Shown here piece after piece: positions 25,178 to 37,400 of a stretch of DNA of 64,000 bases; positions within the stretch are counted from its first letter, which is position 1, and every line of letters begins with the position of its first letter. The notes under the pieces are model-generated. The model searched no databases and was not told the origin of the DNA. It worked only from the letters and a program-made list of their open reading frames with translations. The position numbers were made by a program, and so were the translations under genes. The stretch lies in the NCBI GenBank assembly GCA_013399875.1, contig VXAZ01001836.1, positions 868,001-932,000 on the forward strand. Direction: 5' to 3'. The DNA comes from Gymnorhina tibicen. Taxonomy: Eukaryota; Chordata; Aves; Passeriformes; Artamidae.

Positions 25178-25232
25178 TAATGAAGTCAGTAACCAGGTTA
25201 ATTTACAATAGCTGAGAGCCCAGTTTAGTAGC
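25178..25232 (+). repeat. Possible ancient amniote repeat remnant (CR1/L3-like 3' end)
   Basis: 'taatgaagtcagtaaccagg' followed by 'ttaatttacaatagctgaga' parallels the conserved 'gaagtcaatgg', 'tttacaccagctgag' order known from old LINE 3' ends in amniotes. The match is by eye and short. Confidence 0.3.
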
Positions 25233-28200
25233 TGCATATTTTTTTATCATACAGTTAGGTTTGAGCTAGGTTCCTGTTTGAAAATTTTCCCTGCAGTGTT
25301 GCAGATTTTACCTCTTTCCAGAAGGAACATCTCAAGTGCCTTCAGTATCATGTTTATGTAACTAGGCCAGTCACAGGAGCAGGGCATCACTTCCCTGTTT
25401 TCAGTGGTGAGCAGAAAAAATCACTCTTATATCTGGTGCTGGAGCTCTTGCTGTCAGATCTACTTTTTTTAATAATGTTTTGTTGTTGCAGTGGAATGTT
25501 TATATTAAAAGCTGTCAAAATACAAACATTAGGATAAATTCAGAGGTGAATGCAGAGGTATTATACTATTAAGGCCACTTAAAGATTTTCATTTCTCCCT
25601 TTGCTTCCCAAAGCACAAGTTTGTGGTATCAAGATTATCTGAATGTTACTAAGGTAACCAAGTAATTTATTTTTTAACTTGCATCTTCTTTACATAGCAC
25701 CCCTGAATTACAACCAGAAATCAGAAGAGAAAAGAGCTTAAGATGAATTAAGTAGAAAGTTGAGCTACCACAAGTTAAGATGTGGGGAAAAAAGGAAGGG
25801 AAGAGTCTAAACCAGAGAGATAGTGTCATTACTGTAGTTCATGCCTCTGTGCCTTTTGCGAGTTACTGTTAGAGTTTCTGCAGTTAGAAATAAGTTTAGA
25901 GCAATTGTGCAGATCCATGTGTGGCACTTCTGGGTTTCAACTTTTACTAAAACGTGTGGTGTTTCAGAGCACTATATTAAAAGAATGTTGCATACAGTAG
26001 TGCATATGCATTCACCTCAGTGAATGCCATTCCTGCTTTCCCGTGACAATTTGTGTTTGCTAGATCTGCGTGCTAGTCTCTGTGCTTTCTGTGTGCTTGT
26101 TGATAGGGTGGATGAAAGATGCCCAAACAGCTGGGGGGCATGTAGTAATGCTGGATAACTATAGTACTCCGAGACAAAATTAATCTGCTCTTTGTGATGC
26201 ATCCAGTGGAAATACTGTAATCTAAATGAGCAGTTCAAGGTTTTCCTTGGCAAGCCTGTTGGTGTAATTGAATAGTGCTTACGCTTGAATTGTTGATAGT
26301 ACATAAGTAGAAAAGGCAAAGAGTGGTGAGGGAAACTAAAATGTTCCCTGAGGTGTAAAAGAAAAGGAATTTGGAGAGTCAGATGAGCAACATTTCAAAA
26401 CCCATCTTCATTTTCTCTAACACTGGTTACAGGAAGGGAGTTTCCATCCATCCTAAGGTCTTGTTTGGGTAAGCATGGGCTATTTTTTGAGGATTAGGAG
26501 GATTTAGGTGCTTGGAATTTGTTTTGTTACACATTGTTTTGATTAAATGAAAACATTTGGACTTGATTAAATTAGTTTATCTGGAGCTGTTTAAGGTTGT
26601 TTGAGTATTAAAAACAAATTAGATTATGTAATTACATGAACAAACTGTATTTATCAGTGGTTTCCTAGCTGCTTTGTTGATGATTTCATGCCCTGTACTA
26701 GTGTTTCCAACTCATAGCTGTGGCAGCTTTATCAGAATTCATCTTGCAAGTGTTCTTTTTCTATGCATTGAGCCTTTCAGAGACTCCCTGTGGGGGCATC
26801 TTGATGCCCCTTCTCTGCTTGTCTCATATCGAACAGTGATACCCACCAAGCTGTGCCAGACTGGGAAGAGTTAAGGCTTTTGGATGCCAGAGGAATCAAA
26901 GTTTGCTATTACCAATTAAATGCCCAAGGATGGGAAGAATACTTAAAATGTTTGTATTTTCTTAAACCTGTTTCCACATATCTAAAGGATGTGTGTTCAT
27001 TTATAGTAAAAAATAATTAAGCTTGTTCAATCATATGTTGGCTGTTCCTTAAGAGACCACTGAGAGATTTAGCTTACGGTAGACCCGAGTGAGGAATTTG
27101 TTGCCTTTCTTAGATCCATTAGTACATTCTTAGCTTTGTTTGTAAGATACCCACATGTGAACTGAAATTTCTTCTCGTCTTACACAGACCTATCTTCACA
27201 TTTTTATCAAGGTCTGAGCTAGAAGGTTTCACTCCACAATGGATTTTATTTCCTCTCTTTTTTCTTTTCAGAGGAAATGATAACAGCCCAGTGAGAATCA
27301 AGCTCCAGGGTACCCTTTTTCTGAATCCGGTTGAGAACTTACGTGCAAGCCCAGCATCTTCAAATGGTCTCTCTCAAAAAACATGGGTCTGGTTTTTGTC
27401 GAGAATGTCCCCTATGCCTCTGGCAGTATTCTGCCATTCTGTTTAGGTTCTTTAGTCTCAATGACAGAACAAAGCAAAAAACTTACATGAGAGGTTGAGC
27501 TGTTCAAACATACCCTGGCTTTATGTCCTGTTTCTATCTTAAGTGGTCATTTCCCCAGGGCTCTTTGGTCTTTGTTAAACAGAGATTCCCACAGCCTTGT
27601 CAAGGAAAAGCACTGTTTCCTTCCTCTGCCTTTTTGAAGGCTTACACTCCTCCGGCTCACTTTTCTCAAATGGTCTATGTGTAATTCCAGTTCTGGTGAA
27701 GTTGTGTGCCTGTGATTTCCAGCACCACTGTCATAATTAAATGCAGCCCTGTCTCCTGGCCATAAAGTACCTGAGGAAATAACAAGAGTGTGGGCTGCTT
27801 ACACCTATTTAAAATAATCAGAAATTTTATTTCAATGTGGTGTGGGGTTTTTTCTTTATTTTTCATTTGGTGTTTTGTTTTGAGGCGGTTTTTTTTTAAG
27901 TTCTCATAATATTTGCCATTTGACATTGTCAGGTTTTCAGTTTAGCCTGGAGATTGCATCCTGTTTATTTTTACATGGCTGAGTTGAACTTACAATTGTA
28001 TTTTTCAGAATTTAAAATTTTTATTACAGAACTTTATATTCTCAGAATAGATTTCATGTATTCTCACTTAAATGTCCTTCCTCGTACGTTAGGCTGGAGA
28101 TGTAAACCAGTATCAGTTAACTGAGTGATTTGCGCCACATGACAATGTGGGAAGCTTGGAATTTTTATTTCCTGTTATGTTTAAGTACCGAGGCATTAAA

Positions 28201-30648
28201 AATTCTTAATTATTTACCTCATACTAGACCTCTTAGTGTCATTTTTTTTTACACTTATTTGCACAAATTATTTGTGTGGCTATCCAAAGCAAACAGTTAT
28301 GAGAAGGAGCATGAACCAACTCTTTTCTGTTGGTATCTTCCTTCCCAGTATTTTTAGCACAAACTTTTTGCTTGAAAACAAAGCTTTCACATGCCCGTTC
28401 ATTTGTTACCCACCAGATTCCTGCTGGAGAGGAACATGTGAAGAGTGCCTGGTGATGCAGAGATACCCATGTAACTTGGCCTTCTGGATGTCAATTGCTT
28501 TTTAGGAGCAGTAGCATAGAAGAAATTAATTGATTTTGGTGGAAATACTGGGTATATTTATGCTGTTTAAAAGGTGGATTTTGCACGTTACCTTGTTGCC
28601 TCAACCCTGGAGAGAGGGGGAAGAAAATCTATAGGATAGACCTCTTGCACTCAAGGAATTCCACAGTGAAACTATTTTTGTTTGCCTTTGCTTCACTGTA
28701 TTTCTTTCAAACACCAAACTGCTCCCCCCTTAGTGCTATTTCACACTGTTTCATTGTGTGATTTTACTTTGCAAGAAAACCAGCTTAGTGTTCAGCCTTG
28801 CTCAGGCACATCTTTAAAAGCACTAAAATTCTTTGTATGTTGTCTCTATTACAGTGTAGCCGCTTGTTTGTGGCTGCTCAGGAAGAAATGGTACTAGAGA
28901 GAGAGAGATATGTCTGTCATGTTTTGGTTATGGCTGTGGTCAACTCCCCTTCATTTTGCCCTGAAGTAACAGCAGTTCTGAAAGGATGTCTTTTATACAC
29001 TCAGATGAAGTCCCAGCAAGGGCTGAGACCCAAAAAAGTAAGGCTTGTGCTGTCATGAGTAGCCTTCCAAGGTTGACTAGGACCACTAGCACAACGCTAC
29101 AGCTTGAAGAACTTTCAGTCAGTTTATATTAAATGAAAATATAAGATAAGACAAGAAAAATATTAAATATACTTTTGCAGAGCACAGTGAAAAAAACCAA
29201 TTCTGGCAGTCTGCATTGTGCATGGACCTCTCCAGCAATCAGGCATTGGCGTTCCAGACCCTGTCTGTGCAGTGTGAGGGTGCTCTGTGATGAGCTGGGC
29301 TGAGCGCGTTGTTTCTTGAGTGTGTTTCCTGGGCCGAGGGAATTACACAGCTGGGTTGGAACTCCTTGGGCTGCTGAGTGTCTTACTTTGTTTTCTTGCA
29401 GCACACAACACACGGGTTCCTTTTCCAACACTGGCCTTCTATGGTATTCGTAATAGTAATAGCCTCTGGTTGTCCAGAGGTCACAGCAATTGGAATAATG
29501 GGCACTAGGTTCTTAATTACCTTGCATTATCTACTGTTTGTCATTTTTATTGTAATTCGTTACAGACCAAGCAATACCAATCCAGCAAAATGTCATGATT
29601 ACTATAAAGGTTTTTATTGTTTAAAGTCAGATTCTTACCCTAAATCTGACAAATGCATACTGAACACTATTTGTCAAATACTATTTGATTCCTGACAAAA
29701 GTGACCTTTGTTTGTCTTGAACAAAAACTTACGGTATTTTTCCTGTTGTTTTCACATCATGTGGTTCTTGAAAATTCTGACAGCTCATTTACATTGTGAT
29801 TGATTATAAAGTCCCACATTATATTTTTAGAAAGTGCTGAACCATGCCTATTGCTGTGTGTATCTCTTGAATTGAGAAATATTTTTCATTTGATGTTGAT
29901 ATTTTTCTTGTTTCATCTGATAATTTATATTGCTGTAAATTTGCAAGCGCTAGCTGGCACAGAAATAATTACCCTTGTCTTTATATTGGAGTTACAAGGC
30001 TTTAATGCTTTGGAGTTTGTGAAATCATTTCAGTAGAATCTCTTGATATTTTTATCAACTTCATGGGTGGATACAAATTAGCTTCTTTTATCTGAGAAAT
30101 AAATGTTAAGCAAAAATCTAGGTACTCTGCAAGGAATAGTTTTCTAGAGAACAACCAAGGCTTAAAGTTAAAATGAAGTATTTGTCCTCGGCACTTTCTA
30201 TTCTCTGGTGAGTTTTTTTCCCAGACTCCCAGGGAAGGGTAAGTGGTCCAGGATTTTCAGAAACAGGAGGCTGACAAATAACAGTATCTATACCAAAGTG
30301 TGAATAAGAAGTGGAGCCAGACACCATATTACGTAAGAGTCTTGCTTAATAGCAAAATGAAATAAAATAGCTGGGATATTTAAGGGAAGAATGTGCTTAC
30401 TGTGTTTGTCATGGAGAGAAGATGTGAATGAGGCAGAGGTCAGAGATCACAAGGAGGGAAAGGACAGTGGTTCTACCACAAGGCAATGAAAAGTGCATGT
30501 CAGATGGATTGCCATTCCTCAGATGCCAGAATGAAGAACAAAGCTCTCCAGCCCATTTCTTTTCCTCCTCAACTTGTGTGTGATGTGTGGCCGGATAATA
30601 CTAAAGCTCAAGTCATTAACAAAATTTTTATTTCTCTTTTCATTTCAG

Positions 30649-30873
30649 TTATTTGCCACCTTCCATGCATGAATGGAGGCCAGTGTAGTTCTAGAGATAA
30701 ATGCCAGTGCCCTCCTAATTACACTGGTAAACTTTGTCAGATTCCCGTGCAGACTGCCAGTTCTCCAAAACTCTACCATCACCCGCAACAAGTGAACAAG
30801 GCTGTAGGATCACAAGTTATCCACTCTACTCATACTTTACCACTAACAATGTCTGGACAGCAAGGTGTCAAAG
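30649..30873 (+). CDS. LTBP1: LTBP1 exon: EGF-like domain and start of linker
   Basis: The acceptor cttttcatttcag ends at 30648; the exon is 225 bases, phase 1 to phase 1, with donor GTAACT at 30874. It encodes LTBP-1S residues 75-149. Residues 77-104 are an EGF-like domain with six cysteines (77, 81, 87, 93, 95, 104) and the hallmark CMNGGQC and [10 protein letters not shown] loops. It lacks the D/N-x-D/N-E and hydroxylation consensus of calcium-binding EGFs. A sequon is at N98. After it comes a His/Gln/Ser-rich linker (residues 105-149) with HSTHTLPLT near its end. The domain is the first EGF of LTBP-1S and the second of LTBP-1L. The frame continues open past the donor to 30902, so splicing is judged from the donor and from the protein join QGVK-VKFPP. 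Confidence 0.96.
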
Positions 30874-33800
30874 GTAACTTCTTTCTTGACAGATATTTTT
30901 AACTTGTTGATTTTAACAAATTATTTTGGGTATTCAACCAGTAACAATAGTGCTACATCTACATGTATCAAATACTGACACAACTTGAATGTCACCAGAA
31001 TGTCTAGAACATATTTTGCTCAATATCTGAAATAATAAGAAATACCAGTGTTATTGAAATGACTTTATAGGTAAATTTACTTTGCCTTATGGTGGAATTT
31101 AATGCAGATTGCAGAGTCAAGGGATAATGCAGGGGGTTTCTTCCAGAAGTATAAACCTATTCAAAAAGATAATGATTGTGGTTAAACAGAGTCCATAAAT
31201 TGCAATATACCTAGACAGAGAGTTGCAAGTGATTCCATGGTTTCTAGTGGAGGGAAGAGACCATGCTTTTCAACATGAAAAATTTTAAATCTAATGTAAA
31301 ACTAAAAGTACAAGCCATGTTTATCTTACGTGATTTGGTGGAGTTCTGTAAGTTAATTTTGTGGTGAACTTTTTAGTGTAGATAGGCCATGATATGATTC
31401 ACTTAAATGGAACATTCCTTCCAGGTCAAATAACAACATCATTAAGAAAAAAATTAAAAAAAAATAAAGTAGGGTTTTCCTACTGCTAATGCTGTGAAGA
31501 GGACAGAGGATAAGAAAAAAGGAAACCTGTAAAGCTAATCAAATTTTCCCAGTCAAAAAAAAGTTTATTCAGCTTCAGATCTCAGTTTCCCCTAATACTT
31601 TTGTAGTGAGGTGAAACCTTGTGATGACTTTGAAGAGAAGTGTTGAATTTATTTCTTATGTGTCGTATGACTCTAGGTAGGATTTTGTCTGGGTGAGATC
31701 TTGTCCATATGGAATGACCCCTGCAACTCAGATTCTCAACACATGACCTAATGTGAATTTTGTTTGCTTGTTTGAATTGCCAGATTGATTTTTTGGTCAA
31801 GGGTAATTTTACAGTTATCTCTCCAAGGTTGGTATCTCTGAATAAAGAGAAAATATATAGGGAAAGATGTGAGGAGGCTCAGTTGCTGGCAAATAGTTTC
31901 TGAATAACTTTGCTAAAACAGACTAATCTAGATACTTGTGATAAATATAATCTAAGATAGTAATTCTGTATTTAGAAAGGGACATAGCTGTGAAGGAACT
32001 GTTGACAGTATCCTGGAAATGCAATGTTTTCTGAGTACTTTTGAGTATCTTCTCCATCCGAAGAAGACAATATAATTACCTAAACATTTAGCAGAGCAGC
32101 AATTTATTTCTGTGCCTATGTAATTCCAGATGAAGTAATTTTAGACAATACAGTGGACCACAACCCCCAAATTTTTAAGACATAGTTATTCTTCAGATTT
32201 AGAGTTCCTCTCTTAAAGTGCACAATAGGTTTCTTATTGCTAAAGAGTCTGACCTCTTGAATATTTTTTTCCTGACCTTCAAATCCTCATAGGAATCATT
32301 AGCAGTCACAATGCCTTTTCTTCTCTTTCCACGTCCAAATGAGGATGTTGGATTGTTGAGAGATGAATATTTCATTTCTTTAAAGGAAAGAATAAAACAA
32401 TTCATCCTGAAATGGCTGGCAGAAATAAAACTGAGCACATCTTGGCAGTGATCCAAGACATGGAGAGGATTGTGATAATAATACTGCATGGGAGAACCCA
32501 GCCTAAATTTGATGTTTTCGGCATCTGAACATCTCTGCACGGATTGAGACACTAAAGCAGAGCAATTCAGTGATTTCTTTTGAAGACTAATGTATTTTTT
32601 AGATTTAGCAGCTAGAGAAACTAGTTGAAGGGATCCCTCTTCATACATAAAAGTCCCGGGGTGAGTTTTGTTCTTTTTACAGACAGACTATGCTGTCTTG
32701 TCTTGCCCTGCAAACGCAGTCTAACAGCCTGAGAAGGACCTTACTGCTTCTGCTTGTAACACTGAATCTTGCCCCTGTGGGTTTGCCTTCAGCAGACCTT
32801 ATGCAGCATACATTTTGGTTGTAGATTGTTTTCAGCTACAGGCAAGATCTTGGCCCTTCAGCCATATTTTGCTGACTTTCTACCGTCTTTATTCCTGATG
32901 TTTCTGTCTGAGTGTGTTGACAATTTTCCTAAATGAAACAATGCAGTCAGTGTAAAAATAAGTCTGTTTCTTTTAAGGAATTCCTTTGTGAGACCAATTA
33001 ATACTGATAATGTGCCTAGAGAAATGAAAATAATGTCGAAAACCAAAATCACTTTCTCCAAAATATTACGATTTTAAAGTAGCTCAAATAAATGAAATAT
33101 GCCTCCTGAGGAGTGGAGCTGAAAATGCCAAATCAAGTTCCAAAGAATAGGTCAGACTCCAGGAGACAAAGAGACAATCCAGAAGACTCAACAATCCAGT
33201 GTACATCATAGAGAAAACTGTGTCAAATGACATTTGTTGATTCTTGATGGTTGGAAGGGGTGTTGCCTCTGATGGATTGTCTGGCCTCGAGTAGCCTGTG
33301 CAAGAGAGGCCCAGCCGGACACAGCAAATGCTAACTTAGTTATGCAGCTTACAAACTGTACACACACCTCTCCTCCCTGCCCACCCCAACAGTAATTTGA
33401 GTTATGTCTTTAAAGGGTATTTTGTGTTCCAGTGAAAAGAGGCTTAAGGGTCACAAGCAGTTCTGTGCAGATTGCATTGACTGGAGGGTCTCAGTCTACA
33501 TACCCAGACTTAAAGCTACAACCATATTTAAAAACGGAAGCGTCTGAAAATCATTTCCTCCCTCTTTATCTGCCAAACTCTGAATTCAAAGTTCAACAAA
33601 GGGAGTGGTGATTTTAGATGGTTGAGATGCTGGCAACTCTTGCAGGGGCAAACTTAGGACTTGGCAGGTATATAAAGGTGAAGAGATGAAATCTGAAGCT
33701 TTTTCTGTGTTCCAGAGAAAGATGATGGATCTGAAAAAGAAAATAAAGCTTACTATATATCCAAAAATAACCCAGTGGAGTTTGAATTCTGGATCTTTGA

Positions 33801-34136
33801 ATGGGATTCTTATTACACAGTGTGACCACAAATGTTAATGTCATACCAGCAAATTTGGACATCCATGTTTATCTAGCAGTCTTTACAATCCTATAATGTT
33901 GTTCTTTCCTACATGAAGATTTTTCATTTTCTTGCTTTGTTAATGAGACTCTATGTGTTCTTTAAGCCTTCCCTCTAACCCCCAAATTTGGGCCTCATTT
34001 ATATTTCAGTCACTTTAAGGCACTCTGTAAAAATTCTGATGTACGAAAAAGAAAAGTCTTAGAGGTGCCTAAGTTATCTTTTTCCACATATTTTATTACC
34101 AATTTATCTTATGTGTTTTTCCTTCAATTATTTTAG
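30874..34136 (+). other. LTBP1: LTBP1 intron, 3.3 kb
   Basis: It runs from GTAACT to a ttcaattattttag acceptor, phase 1. AT-rich with A-runs near 31440-31470 and 31555-31562. It holds a 149-codon open frame on the minus strand (32199-32648), described separately. No mobile element or RNA gene was recognised. Confidence 0.92.
32199..32648 (-). other. Unrecognised 149-codon antisense open frame
   Basis: One of the two longest open frames in the window, lying inside the third LTBP1 intron on the opposite strand. It starts MYEEGSLQLVSLAAKSKKYI and contains a basic patch (GRGKRRKG) and a charged stretch (SYEDLKVRKKIFKRSD). I recognise no domain. No promoter, polyadenylation signal or splice partner is evident, and a frame of this length can arise by chance in 64 kb. 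A decayed retroelement or gene remnant is the alternative. Confidence 0.12.
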
Positions 34137-34414
34137 TGAAGTTCCCTCCTAACATAGTGAATATCCATGTGAAACATCCCCCTGAAGCCTCAGTTCAGAT
34201 CCATCAAGTGTCAAGGATTGACAGCACATCAACAGGACAAAAAGCGAAAGTACCTCAGCCAGTACATCCACAGGTCTCTTACCAAGGTCTTCCGTATCAG
34301 AAGACCCAGAAAGGACATACAGCTTACACAAATCAACAACCCATTCCTCATATGTTTCCTGTTTCAGTTAAAACTCAGCTTGGGCGCTGCTTTCAGGAGA
34401 CTGTTGGGACACAG
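34137..34414 (+). CDS. LTBP1: LTBP1 exon: linker and first Cys of TB1
   Basis: The exon has 278 bases, entered in phase 1 after ttcaattattttag and left in phase 0 at CAG|GTAAGA. It completes V150 and encodes residues 151-242. The text KFPPNIVNIHVKHPPEAS and SVQIHQVSRID is highly characteristic of LTBP1. The segment to about residue 230 is a Pro/Gln/His/Lys-rich, probably extended linker with many basic residues, consistent with the heparin/matrix-binding role known for this part of LTBPs. Residues 234-242 (CFQETVGTQ) open the first TB domain. The 11.2-kb intron that follows interrupts the TB domain between its first and second cysteines. Confidence 0.96.
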
Positions 34415-37400
34415 GTAAGAAATGTTTGCTAAGGCTTGTGAGAGAGGTAGCTTTAAAACTGTATTATAAAAGAATGAAAAAAAAATCCAAAAAATCCAAC
34501 AATTGGCGGGGAAGGACACATGTGACATTCTTTTCTGCAAGAAAATTATTTTGAGAATGTAAAATTTTTATAAAATAACATTTTTTCTGAACCTCTTTCT
34601 CCTTCAAGCTAATGTCTTTATTTTCTATGGACTTGGGTCCGTAACATTTCGATTTCAATTATTTTATCCATAACTTTTTCTTTTCTCATGGAAATTCCTA
34701 TTCAACAACTTTATATGTTTTACAGTATTTTACTCTAATGTTTTGAATCTGTTGAAATGTGACCACTGAACGGGGTAGAAAAGTCATGAAAGCCAACTAG
34801 GTGTTCGCTAGAATGTTAAAACCTTAGTTCAGTTAAAAATAGTGTGTTCACATCATGTTTTATATGTGACTATTCAGAACTGTATCTTCTTTCAATCCTG
34901 AAAGCATTTTATTAGCAACACGTTTTTATATTTGCATATATATTTGAATATACCCAGACATGGTAAGAATATGTGAGAAGATTCTTAAGAAGTCAGTAAA
35001 ATCCTCTTATTTATCGCTTATTACTTTTCTGAAATTTGACTTTTCAGATCAAATGTCTTTTAAGGTGAATGCATGCCTCAGACTTAAACATTGTGTGAGG
35101 TTTCAGGAAAAATCGCTCGTTTTGGGAGGTGACATTAGAGAATAAGTATGTTGTTTTTCAGGCTAAAAAATACTTTATGACTCTATCATTGAAAATTTGA
35201 ATTGTAAGTTTATCACAAAGGCTGTTTTGCTTTTGCTCCTTCCAATAATACACACCCAAAGTCAGCCAATTTTCAAGCATCAAAAATTGTATTTATTTCC
35301 AGTATATTTCACAAATGCTTGTTAGATGTTGGCTGCAAAATTATCCAAAGATTTCACCAGCACAGAGCATGATCAGCCTTCCCCTCAAAGGGACATCACC
35401 CATCGTTCCTGAGGTGCAGGACTGGTGCAAAGTGCCCTTTACAAGTGTTTCTTCTGGCTGTATCTTCCAGCTGTCAGTGAATTTTTTTTAAAGGCTCCTA
35501 CCTTCCCCAAAAAAAAAGAGGGAAGAGACCTCACTCCCTTACAGATGGGCAAGGAGCTTTGGAAAGGATCAGTAATGGGGAACAGATGGGAACAGAAGTA
35601 GGACGCAGTCAGAAGCAGGGGGAAGGTGACATAGTTGTCAACTCCTAAGGTACTGAACTCCCCCTGTCATGGGCAGAATGTTGAACTTGAAATCAAAGTT
35701 CCTTAGTCTCAGTCACGTGCCATCTCTATAAGAATTGACATGAGGATGCTTAAAAGTAATTCATTCTGAAAACTGCAATGGAAGAAGTTAATTTAAATGT
35801 CATCGCACACCAAAAATGTTTTTAGGAGACCCCAGTTAAGTTTGCATATGGAACATTAAAGGCTAGGATTCACTAATTGTCAAATGATTGATTTGGGAAT
35901 CTACAGTGTTAATTTACACTGGTGAGTTCTTTGTGCTTGTCTGTTTCAAGAATAGTAAAACCTTCCATTTTTTTTTTCAACAAGTGTTGAAGCACATGGT
36001 CAAATGAAAGTTCATGGATTTTACATGAAAAAATGAAGCAGGGCCTGTGTCAAACAACCATTTCTCTCTATTCCCTAAAAATGAGCAATCTAAGAAGCAT
36101 GGCATCATAATGTGCAGTCATAAAAATCTCAAAATAAGTGTGATAAGGAATAGTTTGTTGAGGGTTTTTTTGTATTTCTGTTTGTACTCATGTATAAAGG
36201 AATACCAAATTAATTCTTTGGTCTTAGACCTGGTGGTGGGTGCTCTTTTATCTCCTACCTCTCAAGCTTAATCGGTTTCCCGTGTGTTCTTTCTGCCACG
36301 TGCATGACTGAGGTATTTTGAATGGGATACTGAGACTTTGTGTCCTATGCATGCCCCTCACATTACAATGGTTTTAAAACTAAAGGTTACTCATTGCTCT
36401 CTGGAAGGCAGTAATGTGCTCCTTTTAAAAGGGGAGAAAAGGGAAAATAAGCTTGCACTACCCTCATGTCTGACTTGGAATCCTACTAAATGCTTAATCA
36501 CCAATTTTTGTAACTTTTTTTTCAGTATTCCCCTGGAAAAATGTGTCTTTGCAGTGCTCTCAAGAAAGGATAGTGCCTCCTAGTTTGGAATAGTGCATGT
36601 TCTCAGTTTTTACAGATTTCATTGATCAGTGTCAATCTTGGAGAAGAGCATAGTAAGGATTTCAGAAGCCTTCTGTTATGTTAATCATTTAATTTAGAAT
36701 TGGAGTTGTAGAATGGCATTTTGTAGAGCATTCATTTAAGGCCTTGCCATAAATATTAATCCAAGTGACTCATTCACCTTTCAAATTTGAATCTGAAATG
36801 TTATTTTTTTTCCTGCAGTCAGTCAATGCATATTATTTATTTTTGTGGTAAATATGCCTTAAACTGGGAAAGACAATGTTTTTTTTAACTGCTTCATAGA
36901 TCTATTCTAAAAGAACTAGCTTTTCAGTTTCTTTCATATTTGCTTTGCAATATCTGGGGGTTCTCTTTATTTGTTCAGATGAGATACTAAAATGAGCTTT
37001 CTCTATTAGTAGTGATGTGTAGCTATTAGTAGCAAGTCCTTTCTGGAGTTGAATGCTGCGTAATTTTGATATCCATACTTTGTTCCACAATCATCAGTGT
37101 TTATACATTTTTTTGCAGGGTGGATTGTGTATTTGGCTTCAGAAATGTTTTATTAAATATCCTGGGATCATGAGATGACTTTACTGTCTGTTGAGCAGAT
37201 TGGTGGAAGGATTTGTGTGTGGCCTCTTGTAGACAAGTCAACTAAGTTAATAAGGGCTTTGCTGAACTTACTTTTGGTCCACGCTAAAAGCACAGGATTA
37301 AAACAGTATCGGAATCTCTTTTGTGGTTTTGTGTGCATGTGTAACCTCTACCATTCTATGTTTCTCTCCATCCCTTGTTCTCTCCTTCTTCTTCCTTGAA

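Larger units (their letters stand above)
12984..30648 (+). other. LTBP1: LTBP1 intron, 17.7 kb
   Basis: It is bounded by GTAAGT at 12984 and a tttctcttttcatttcag acceptor ending at 30648, phase 1. It contains a minus-strand CR1 (16673-17035), a hAT-like element (21047-21335), a minus-strand solo LTR (22581-23168) and two short remnants resembling an ancient amniote repeat (about 24185-24232 and 25178-25232). Otherwise it is AT-rich unique sequence with homopolymer runs. Open frames of 60-105 codons occur on both strands with no recognisable domain and no supporting splice structure. No RNA gene was seen. Confidence 0.9.

Noticed and set aside
29320..29695. Overlapping hydrophobic frames resembling a membrane protein
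   Set aside because: The hydrophobicity comes from T-rich sequence; no family motif or splice context was seen.
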